From Leptasterias polaris (Eukaryota > Echinodermata > Asteroidea > Forcipulatida > Asteriidae), in contig JAZGTN010000015.1 of the NCBI GenBank assembly GCA_037783415.1, positions 3,855,001 to 3,919,000 of the forward strand: 64,000 nt of DNA, in the 5' to 3' direction. The notes beneath the pieces are model-generated. The model worked only from the letters and a program-made list of their open reading frames with translations. It did not search any database and was not told the DNA's origin. Shown one piece after another: positions 48,501 to 60,500 of the stretch. Both the position numbers and the translations under genes were made by a program. Position 1 is the stretch's first letter. The number at the start of each line of letters is the position of its first letter.

Positions 48501-51500
48501 TAGGGTTGGGAAGATCGAAGAACAATATAAACAAGGTGGAGCGGCTGACAAAGAAGCTTGATGATGAGAAACAGAAACCTGAGAAAGAGGTGAGACCATA
48601 GACATACAATAGCTGATCTTATTGTAGGGACAAACATTAGGGTTGGGAAGATTGAATAACAATATAAACATGGTAGAGCAGCTGATAAAGAAGCTTGCTG
48701 ATGAGAAACAGAAACATGAGAAAGAGGTGAGACCATAGACTTAGATAGGTGATCTTAGAACAGCTAGAACGAGCTAGAACAGCTGACCAAGGAGCTTACT
48801 GGGCCAAATTTCATGGCTCTGCTTACCGCAATCAAAGAATCAGAGCTTACGGAAGCAGGGAATTCCGGGCTTACGTCAAGCGTATCTCATGGGTTAGCAT
48901 GGAATTTTTGCTTGTGCATTTGCGTAGTCCACGTTACTAGCCATTTATGCCTTCACAGCTAGCGCAGAAATTTGGCGCTTGCTCAGTACGCGGAGAATGG
49001 TGATTGCAAGTGCAGAATTCGGCGGTAAGCAGAGCCATGAAGTTGGGCCCTGGTGAGAACAGAAATACTAGAAAGAGGTCAGATGCAAAAACAGGTAACT
49101 GACCCATTGGAGGGACAAACAGCTGGCTGATAAAAAAAAACATGAGAAAGAGCTTAAGACATAAAAGCAAAAACAGCCCCTAATGACAGACAGACAAGCA
49201 GATCGCAAGACTGTGGGAGAATGATGAGGTGCAGAAACTGGCCAAGAATCTGAACGGGGGCCAACTTCATAGAGTTGCTTAATCATAGAATGTTGCTTAA
49301 CCATTTTCTGCTTAGCATAAATGAGCTGGATACCAGTCACAAATTGTACATGTGACATGGTAGTTTGGCTGGTAACCTTATTCTGGTAAGCATAATTTTG
49401 TTGTGCTTAGTTTCTTTTTGTGCTTAAGCAGCTCTATGAAATTGGGCCCTGGTAGATGCCATGTCCTTAATAACAAGGAACAATTTGATAAATAATGAGT
49501 TTAAGAAGAAAACCAAGTGAAGGGTCGAGTTCCTCTTCTCCATGCTGTCAACAAAAACAACATAATGTTTAAAAGGAGCAAGTCCTCCATTGCACAAATA
49601 AATCTCGCAGAAGGTTTCACTCTCAAAGACTCATTTGAAACATTACAATGGAATATCAGTCAAGACTAAAGCTTTGTTTGTTTTGCTACCTCGGTCAATA
49701 TTGTTTTTTATCCGGAAATGCCCTGTTGTCGTTGAAGAATGCCTCTTCAGCATCCACTTTCAAGAAATTACTGAAAACTTTCTCTTTCATTTCATTTCGT
49801 TTATTCTGGTTGTGAACCCAATGACTCTCAGAAAAGCGAACTTAATTAATATACTAGCCAAGAATCCCATGGAGAGAAGACAAAGAAGGAAAATTTGTAC
49901 CTGAAGAATGGTTGTACCCGCAAGTTTTCTATTTATAGGTATTTCTTATTTTCCCGCACCATGCAAAGCTTCAAACACCACTTACAAAGGAGGAAGTTTC
50001 AGTTTTAGATGTGGGAGGAATATCTCAGAGAATTATCCCATGGAAAACCCATGCAATCAGGTAGGGACTGAAAACCCAATCAACATAATGAACCGGGGTC
50101 CTAGAGGTGGAAGGCGAGGAAAGTTACCACTATACCAATCCTGCTGTCCAGTAGAATGAGTAACTTGCTGACGATCTTATACAGACTGGTGGCAAAAGTT
50201 GAAACTGATTATTCTTGTTCAGATTGCACAACTGGAAGGTAAACTCCGCGAGGCCCAAGATGTAGAGCACATGGAATCTCTGGAGACCAAGCTCAGCATC
50301 GCCAGGGAGGAGAATGAGGCCCTGGAGCGGAAGATCATCGAGCAGGAGCCCACCTTCAGGAAGTTACAGGAGAAGCTTGCCGAACAAGAAATGACAGTCA
50401 AGAAGCTGATGGCCGAGCTGGATAAGGCTATGCTGAAGCCAGTTGCACCCCCACCACCACCACCACCACCCCCTCCACCGGTGCCCCATTCGCCACTAGA
50501 GTAAGCTTGTCGTTCATTTCTGTACTACTGTTTAAAAAAAAACTTTGAAAGACTTGAAAGGCTTAAAGAGTCTGTATACGTTTGGTAATCACTCTTTTAA
50601 AATCAATGGCAATAAAAACCTATTAATTAGAAGCCTACAAAAGCGTTGATAGTATAAAGCATTCTGAGAAACATTTCACTTCAAAGTTTGGTGGTTATGT
50701 AAAAATATATCAGTTTTTATGGCCCCAAATGTTAATCTGAGAATTGCTTCTCAGATTGTGTATTCCTATTAGGGATTATTCTTCCTGCGTGGACATATTC
50801 GCTCCGGATTTTCTGCGATATCTCAAAAACGCCACCACCTTTTCAAATCAAAATTTCACAGGTTAGTTTGATTGTATATATCAACATTTACATAGGATTA
50901 AAACAATCGAAAGCTTCCAAAAACCAAAGTTATACTTTGCATTGAAGGCTTAAAAAAATTCTCATGTGCAGCTCCCAAAATGCGGAACACTCTCCCAACC
51001 TTGCTATGATCAACAGACTCTCTGAATAGCGTTAAAACCAAACTCAATTCTCACTTGTTCCAATGCTCTTCTTGTTATTAATGTTGTTTGTTTGAAAAGA
51101 AAATAAGGAATACAAATAAATTTTTAAAACAGTAAACAGTAAAACCAAAAGAAAAAAGGAAGCACTTGACTTTGAATCTAGGCTCCTCCTCTCTACAGTT
51201 TTGTTTTTGGTTCTTTATTTATTTGTTAAATTTTCTGAACAACGCATCGAGATTTCCTTCAGTTATGTGTTTGCGCTTTATGTATGGCTTATTATTAGTA
51301 TTACTATCGTTAAACAATATAAAAAGGTTGGCAGTAGCTTTGCTGAAATAACCATGGCTTGGGACTATCATTTCCTGGTGATTTATTAGCTTTTACCATT
51401 TTAAAAGTAAGCTCAATGGGAGAGCTTTTGGTATAATTGCCAAGTTAAGCACCATTGACTGTGGTCAGTACTTGGATGGGAGACCATGCCATATACTGAC

Positions 51501-54500
51501 GTGGTTGGTGGCTTGTCTGGGAAAATCATAGTACATGTAGGGCTCCTTAACATCAACAAGCCAGTGTCTTTTAGTTGAGAAGAAACACTGTAGGTCCTGT
51601 ATGTTCTGTAAAGCACATAAAACACTCGGAAACACTTTCCTTAAAAGAGAGGGGGGTTGTCACTGTGTTTTTGGAATCGGCTTAATAATGCGCCCTCCTT
51701 GAAGGGTGTGTACAACATTGGTAATTGCCAAAGACCTGTATCCACACTTGATGTGACCCAACATATACATGAAATAACAAACCTGTGAAAGTTTAAGCTC
51801 AATCGGTCTTCAGAGTCATGAGAAAACAGTGGGAAAAAACCTTATACATTATTAATTTTTTTTCAAACATCGGATTTAATCCTGCAGGATAAAGACTTTT
51901 GCTATACTCATTTCCTAAAAACTATGGCATAATTACAAGAAAAACTATTTCAAGGTAAGTTTTCCATCATGACCATCTTTATACATGTAAGTTATGTGCA
52001 AATCTGTGAGCATTTATATTTTCAATCTTACCAATGTTGTACACACCCTTTAAGCATATTTGAAGTTTAATTTATGTGATGTGCATTTGAACATATTGGT
52101 ATAAATGCATACAAATAAAACTAAAACTTTTTTTTTTAGTGACAATTATAGAAACACTTTAAAATAGTGATTAATCATCATGCTGCTATTTTTGTGTATA
52201 ATGGAGGTTTGATTCGCTTACAGAGTACTGCGCAAGATCATTGGTGGACGGCGGGCGGCTAAAGGAACGCCGTCGACGATCACAGAGTTAGATGAAGGCA
52301 AGAGTGGAAGTGAGTACATACACAGAGGGCGAAAACAAACTGAATAATGTCGGATAAAATTACCTAATTGGTCACTGGCTAATGCTTAATTTTGAATTCC
52401 TCAGACTAAAGGCGACGAATACCCATTCACACTTTTCAGTGGATTATGAGATTTGTCTTTTGGAGTCCCAATGAATGTAGATGTTACTGACACTTATTTA
52501 GTTACGTTTCACTCCTAAGCTAGGAGCTTGTCGGGCTGGCAACCATGTCCAATGCTCAACTGCTAACCTGCCAACTGTTCAGATTTAATTCGAATTGTCC
52601 AGATTTTGTAAGTACAGGCTGCAAAAAGTCAGAACACTCCTATTTCTGACAATGACAGCAGTGAACAAAATCAAAAAGTTATGGCAAAAGAGGTTGCCAT
52701 TTGCTTGTGACAGTAGATATTTTGTTATGGGATACAATGATTTTTGTACATTGTTTTAAATACATACATAGTTTGTTGTAATAAGCTTTACTCGCACGAC
52801 TTCTTGCGTCGCTCTCTGTGAACTCGTAAAACTGGTGTTCCTATTTCTGAGGTTTCAATGTTGGTCACCATAGAGGGCGTTGTAGGCGTGGTTTGGACTA
52901 CTTGGTCATAAATGTTCTGGAGCTTGTATGCCCTGTCGTCTTTATTGAGAGCGTACCTGGAATGAAAGTTGGTGCCTGTTACACTGACTGCAAACTGTTC
53001 GACACATTGTTCATTTTAACAGAGAGATTGACAATGAAGTTTTTGTTGTTTTCTCTTTACGTTCTTGTGAAAAAGCTCCGGGAGATCCTCATCAGAAGCA
53101 ATATGAAGCAACGATCGATGAGATGATGAATAGAATCAAGAGTGGGCGAGTCAAGCTCAAACCTGTGCAGACCGAGGTAAAGGATAGATCCTATATTCAG
53201 ATGTGTTTTTGTCATAAACAGGCTCGATATTCTTCCCACCTTAGTCTGATTTCCGATTTTTTTTTTTTGCCCTTGAAAAAATCTGGGCCGAATTTCATGT
53301 CTCTGCTTACCGTAAGCAAAGAATCGGCGCTTACGGAAGCAGGGAATTCCGCGCTTACGTTAAGTGTATTTCATGGGTTAGCAGGGAATTTTTGCTTGTG
53401 CGCTTGCGTAGTCCACAATACTAGGCATTCTACTCTTACACAGCTAGCGCAGAAATTCTGCACTTGCTCGGTAAGCGGAGAATGGTGATTGCAAGCGCAG
53501 AATTCGGCGGTAAGCCATGAACAATTGTGATTAAATAGCCTGAATTGTCTATTAAAGCCTACACCATGTGTACATGTAGGACCAAACATCATGCCTGCAT
53601 AAATGACTCTCGCCCCTGAAAGGTCAAAATCATGCCCCAGGTTTAGGATCACCCATTAACATTGAGGTTTGTTTTACAGGGATGTGATTTCTCTGTTTTT
53701 AACCGGAAATCCGTTTTTTTTGTTGCCCATTAAAAAAAGAAATTTGTTTTTTTTAATACTTAAAATCAAATTCATAAAAAAATTAAGATAAAACAATATA
53801 TAACACCCCAGATTGCAGAGTAGGGCTTTTAAAACCAAAGATAAATGTTATAAGTGGGCTTCGTGCTTGCAAGTTTTCGCACCTTGCGTTCAGAGTTCAT
53901 TTATTTTGTTCAACAGCCTATCACATCCCTGGTTTTACCACTGTCAGAGGGACTGTTTGCTTGAACAGAGTAGACATTGTTCACGAGTTTTTCTCTCTCT
54001 TGTTTTCCAGGAAAAGACGCTGCTGAACAGAAAAGGTCCTGGATCTATCAAGAAGATGAGCCCAGCCATGAGCCAGCTCAACGGAATGCTGGTATGGTTA
54101 TTATTTACCAGGGGCCGATTTCACAAAGAGTTAAGATTGATCTATTAAGTGCAAATCCATCGTAGTTGCTTAGCAAAGAGTGATGTCACAATACAAATCA
54201 CTATGGTAATACTGACATCTCATCTTAAGATGAATCTTAGTGCTTTGTGAAATCGACCCCAGGGATGAGAAATGTCACTTTTATCTTAATTCAGACTTTT
54301 TAAGTCAGTCTGGTGAAGAAAAATCGGTCGTTATTTTTCTACAAAAAATAAATAAAAATCTGCTCTTTGATCTACTTTGTGGTGTGTGTTGTGGCCGAGT
54401 AGATAAGAGCCCTGGACTCGAGCTTCAACTCTACCGGAGTACTTTATGATTAGGCCAAATAAAAAAACAAAACAGTTGATCGTCCTGATTTTTCCAAAAA

Positions 54501-57500
54501 GAGGAGGATGAGGGCCTTTTTATTTTTTATTTATTATTTTTTTCCCAAGATGGCCGCCAAGTATTTCAATTCAAACAGGCCACCAATTCTTCAGTTTGAA
54601 ATCACCGCAAACTTTCTTTATATCTATTTGTTGCATGAGGTAAGTTTACATCAAAAATTAAAATATATAGGGCCTATGTCAAGGGTGGATTAAAAATACA
54701 AACAAAAACAATTTTGTTATTTTTTTTTTTTAAGGGAAAAAAAAAAAAAAAAAAAAAAGGATGCGGCCTCAAAAAAGGATGCGGGCGGGGACGATCAACT
54801 GGTATTTTTTTTTACTTGGCCTTACAGCCCAAAATATAGACTCTTTAGTCTTCTAAGTATACACCTTTGTTAGACTGAACTTTGGCTTTTGTGTTTGCTG
54901 TACACTTTGGTGAGGTTAAGTGGTTTTGTGTTTTTGTTTTGTTTTTTTCCTCCCCCCCCCCACTTTTTTCCTCCCCCCACTTTTTTCCCGAGTGTTTGTG
55001 ATAAAGTTTTTAATACAGAGTAACAGCAGACTCAATTAGATTTGTTATTAAACTCAAAACTTGTATTCCTTCCAAACAGACCGTACTTAAGAAGACGGGA
55101 CCACAGGGAGGTGCTACTGGAGGGTCTGATGGTTCAAGCAAAGGTGCTCCTAGCTCTGAGCTCCTTGCCATCATGCAGAAGAGGAGAATGAGATCTGAAG
55201 AAGTAGCTGTAGCAGCAGCTGTAGCAGCAGCTGAACCCACCGAGTCACAGCATGAGACTCGGGGAGACGATCAATCCGGTGAGGTGGTAGTTCTTACTTA
55301 ACCAGTTTGGGAAGGGGATGGTAGACCTTGTTTAACTCACTCAGTCTCAGCGGACTCAAGCTCCTGAGATAAGGTTTCTCAGTTTTGGAAGGGGATGGTA
55401 GACCTGGCTGAGCTCACTCAGTCACAGTGAACTCCAGATTTTAAGTTACAGTTTCTCATTTTGAGAAGGGGGACGTTAGAGCAGGCTAAACTCTCTGAGT
55501 CACAGCGGACTCGAGCTCCTGATTTAGGGTTACTCAGTTTTGGGAAGGGGATGGTAGACCTGGCTGAACTCACTCAGTCATAGTGTCCTCCAGATTCTAA
55601 GTTAGAGTTTTTTAGATTGTGAAGGGGACGTTATAGCTGGCTAAACTCTCTGAGTAACAGCAGACTCAAGCTCCTGAGTTAGGGTTTCTCAGTTCTGGAA
55701 GGGGATGGTAGACCTGGCTGAACTCACTGAACTCACTCTGTCACAATGCCCTCCAGATTCTAAGTTAGAGTTTCTCAGTTTGTGAAGGGAACGTTAGAGC
55801 AGGCTAAACTCACTAAGTCACAGTAACTCCAGCACCTGAACTAGGGTTTTTCAGTTTGGCAAAGGGGTGCTAGGCCTGGCTAAAATTCACTGAGTCACAG
55901 CCAGAGACCAAAGGGAGACAACCAATCTACAGTGTATCCTTTTTGAATAACCATTTATTTTTATTTTTTCTCCCTTACTAGGCGTAACAAATCTTCCAGA
56001 AAAACAAAGTGAGTACATTTTTCTTGATAATTTTGTGTTTACTACATACAGGGGTGACAAGTCATCGAAATCTTGTCAACTTCACTTTAGGTTTCTTAGA
56101 TTTCCTATTGTTCACTGAGGATTAATTTTCCTTGCATGGTGACATATCAAGGACAAGTACCAGAGACTTTTCTCACCTCGGGTTCTTCTCAGGACAGCTA
56201 TTTGTTTTCTTGAAGGTTATTACAAAATGGTTGCCACCTGCAAAGTACTTATTGCATTTACATTCTTAACAAAACCTTCCTTTTGATTCGAACTGGCCTC
56301 ACTTCACCGGGCACGCTTGGTGGTCTTGTGGTCTTGTGGTTGAGACATTTGCTCTAGAATGTGGGGTCATTGGTTCGAATCCCACTCGAGTGGTATGCCT
56401 GTGGATATTTTTTGTATTGCAGGACTGGGGGGAGGGGGGAAGGATGGAAGCACTGAGTATGCAGTACGTATTGTATAGTGGTGTAGTTTTACTAAAGTAA
56501 CAAGTTGTGTTTTTATTTCACAATAGATGGATCAGCGACCAAGTCCAAACGGAAGGCCCCTGTACCAGTGCCTAGAGCCTCCCCTACAAAGTAAGTCGGT
56601 TTCTTTCTGGTTCTTTTTTGGCATTGGCCGGAACTCCCGAAAAGTATTATTTTTTTTCAATTTTGTCATTGCAGCCAACAACCCTAGTCGTAGCCGAATC
56701 TACTTGATTCTGACACATCCTGTGTTTCGGGAAAGAAAATTTTACACTTCTGGCTTGGTGGAGAGTCCAATCTTTCCAATAAAAAAAAAAAATATATATA
56801 TAGATAGTTCCCAGTAGACGCCATCTTTACGGGCAAATCGCATTTTGGCTTGCAGGCGCGTCAAGCGCTCAAATTATTAACGCAGCCGCGTCATTCACTA
56901 ACCAATCATGCAATGAGTTTTGTGAAATGTGCGCGTGCTGCACGCCGTTCTCACGCGTAACGCATGACTGTGTGTTCCAAATTGCCCATAAAGATGGCCG
57001 ACTTACGTCATACTGCAACCTATCTATATAAAACAAACCTGTGCACTTGTTTTCAATGAAAAGGCATTTGTCTTATGTCATTTGCACTTACTTTACTGTT
57101 GCCTGGTTATTTAGTAAGAGCAGCTTTAAACACAACTTTCTTAAGATTGACAAACATTTTTGACAACAAAATTCTTGAGATCATTTGCAACATCACAAAA
57201 ATTCATGCAAAGTAAGTAAATCAATAGTTGGTTTTTTTTCGATCACCAGTTTTTTATTTTGCTGATACGATGTTCATTTTGTATTCATGTGTATAAACAT
57301 TTTGGAACGGAATTTCATGCGATTCTTTTTGAGTAGACATTTGCAAGAAGCTTTGACATCTTTGTGGTCATGTTGGAGGGAATGTACCAGGCTATAGAAA
57401 AATTAGTCAGATGAGCCTGGAAGTTTGGTCATGGGTAAACTAATAAATAGTAAAGTAGTAAAACAGTGACTCAGTTTAAAAGCCAAGTTCATTCTTCACA

Positions 57501-60500
57501 CAAAAGCATTACGCTCCACATATCACAGAATTAAAAACAAAACAAAAACTTGGAGATTTGTTAGACATTCTTTCAAAAGGTAAGCACATTTTAAACCTTT
57601 GCAAATGATTGCCATTGAGTTTTAGACATCAGGTGATATTTTGCGTTTGTGCTGAATATATACGAACTTCACGGTTTACATTAGCAGGTTGTGATGATTT
57701 CCCTGGACTCCCATATAGAGCAGTTCAGCAGTTACAGGGTAAATGTGTACACTTAATGACAACACGTTGGTAACAAGCAGCAAAGATTTATGTTGTCTAG
57801 CTTAGAGGCTTGTTACCTGTTTTCCCGCTAAGCAGGAATAATCTTTGCTTAACCGATATTAAGTTCAGATTTGATGCGTTGCATGGTGTAGAAATTAAGA
57901 AAAAATGAGTAGATTGACGATTAAAAAAATTATGTGATTGAAATCGCTTTCAAGAGAAAGTGTCTGGGGTCCAGATGTAATAGTGTCTGGACATGTTGGA
58001 CAGTGTGCTCTGCTCTTCTTCAGGAAAACTTTGGGTGGCATGGGAGGCTATTGCAAAAAGCACTCGCCTCTTGCCACCGTGGCCATATTTGAGTAGAGTT
58101 GTGCGTTCGTTCTCTGTTGTGCCAAGAGCAGTTTTTCTCCAGGCCTTCCAGTTTTCTTCCCTCTGGAGAAATCAAACATTTTTGATCGTGCTCCGTGGTC
58201 ATACAGGTCAATGTGGCCAACCATTGTGGCCAACCATTGTGGCCATATGTGAGTAGAGATGTTGGCTGGCTCTCTCCTGTGCCACAAGGGTTCATTACCA
58301 GGCCCTCCAGTTTTCCTCCCTCCAGAATAGTCAAACTCTTTCAATCTTTGCTCCGTGTTCTTACATGGGTCAATGTGGCTGACTGCTGAAGGCACCCTTA
58401 CATGCCTTCGGCTCAAACACACTGTAGCCTGGTTCTTCACAACTTAGCTTCTCAGCTGCTGGTAAAGATGATTTTTCCTGACTGTGAGCAACGCACACTG
58501 TGTTCAAATCGTTGGGAGTTACTCTGTCTCAACCCAGGTTTCTTCACAGAACCAACACTTCTCCCAATAGAGGTTTTTATCACATGGTTGTCACCCACAA
58601 ACCTACTAAATAATTTGCTCAATTTTTGTTTACTGACCTCGAGACATTAACACTATTGATACCTGACTTTTGTTCAACTACAACCTCTCCTAGAAAATGA
58701 TAATGGTAACAAAGGTCTTGATATTAAGTTATTCTAATCATTTATGAAATACACAAAAAATGTGATAGCTGTTAGCGGGTTAGTGCTGGTATTCATGACC
58801 TAGGTTTTCACCAAAGGTTATTGAACGCTGACAGCGCATAAAGGGGAACTCCTTTGATACTAGACAATAGATCAGTAAGCTGATAATGTCATAGCTGTTA
58901 GTGGTTTAGCGCTGGTATTCAAGACTTAGGTTTTCACCAAAGATTATCGAACGTGGAATGCGCAAGATGGAGAACTCCGGCTGAAATGTAGAAATGTGCA
59001 TTGGGTGCCATTTTAGTAAGCAACTCCTTTGAAGCAACAATAGATCAGTGCGGACAATGACCATTGCTTTCAATACAAAAACATTTGCTTTCTGAAATGG
59101 CGCCCATGTGTATTTCTTATTCCAACAATAGATAGAGCTCCGATTCTCCAACTTGCGCCTTCGGCACTCTGTAGTCTTTGGTTATTACTCACACCCAGTC
59201 TTTGATGCACTGCAGACAACCCTGACCAACAGAAAGCGGTAATTGCTGCCGCTCTGGATGATTTATATTTAGATGTGCAGTAACTAAGGATTGCAGCACT
59301 TGACATCATGTAGATAATACCTGTAATGAGTAGTGGCTCTGTAATGATTATGAAGAGATTGAAGTACCAAAAGAGCCTGAAAAGGAGGGATTCTTAGATG
59401 AGTGCTACATTGTTCTTAACAATTTCCTATTTGCAAAAACCAAAACGGGCCTGAAATCTAAAATGACTCAAATATCATCACCAACCTCAACTCCCAACAA
59501 CCTCAAATAACCAGGGGTCGATTTCTCAAAGAGCTAAGATTGATTTGAAGATGTGTATCAATCTTAGTTGCTAAGCAAAGTGTGATGTCAAAATACAAAT
59601 CATTCTGGTGATGTTGACATCTCATCTTGAGATGAATCTTAGTGCTTTGTGAAAACAAGCCCTGGTTCTTTAAAATATTCTCAACCAATTTTATGGAGTT
59701 CATAAAATTGTAATCCAAACCTTAAAATACTGAACCAATGGGATGATTTAACGACTCAAGCCTTCAATCGGTATGCCTTGATCATCTTCGGTAGAAAAGC
59801 CAGTGGTGCTATCAATGGTTTGACTTGGGCCTAGTTTGACGAGGTTGCTGTAGTCCTCTACCTGTAGCCAATGTAGAATTTGGATTGAACTTTGAGATCA
59901 TTGTGTGCCTGCAATCATTTGTGTGGTCACCAGTTGTGCACAAAGTGAGATTGCAATAAGTTTGACAGTTTGTTAGGGTCAGGCGACAAGGTAGGGAGTC
60001 AAAAAGAAGAAAAAAGATGCATGCATTAGTGTCACTCACTAACACATTCAAAGATTGTTTTCAAGAGTCAAGCTGACTGACAAAGTTTAAAACACAATAA
60101 CCTTATATTTTCTCCTAACTTAACCCGCAATAAAGGATATCTTAATGCAGTGGTATCTACTGCACGCACAAAGTATTTCTACTTGGGGCTCCAAAACTGG
60201 CATACGCTCTGTGTGTAATTTTACAAAAAACACCTATTTGAACGTTCCAAAAACAATTCTTATGACAGAAACTTTTAAATTCTGAGTGGAACTTAGGGTC
60301 ATGTCACATGAGGCAATGTACAGGCAGCCAGTTCCAGACAATCTCCAAGAAGAACAGGCATTCTCATATCAATTTGCACATGGTTTTCTTGGGTATTGTA
60401 AGACATCGTTAGAAAAGCAACTCATGTGCGACCAAAGTGTTCCTTGTGCATACATTGCAGTTGGTTGCCTCTAAGTTGCCCGTAAAAATTGCCCTGTGTG

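Noticed and set aside
58048..58440. 130-codon minus-strand frame
   Set aside because: It spans two tandem repeat copies inside the last shootin intron, and there is no supporting splice site or domain.
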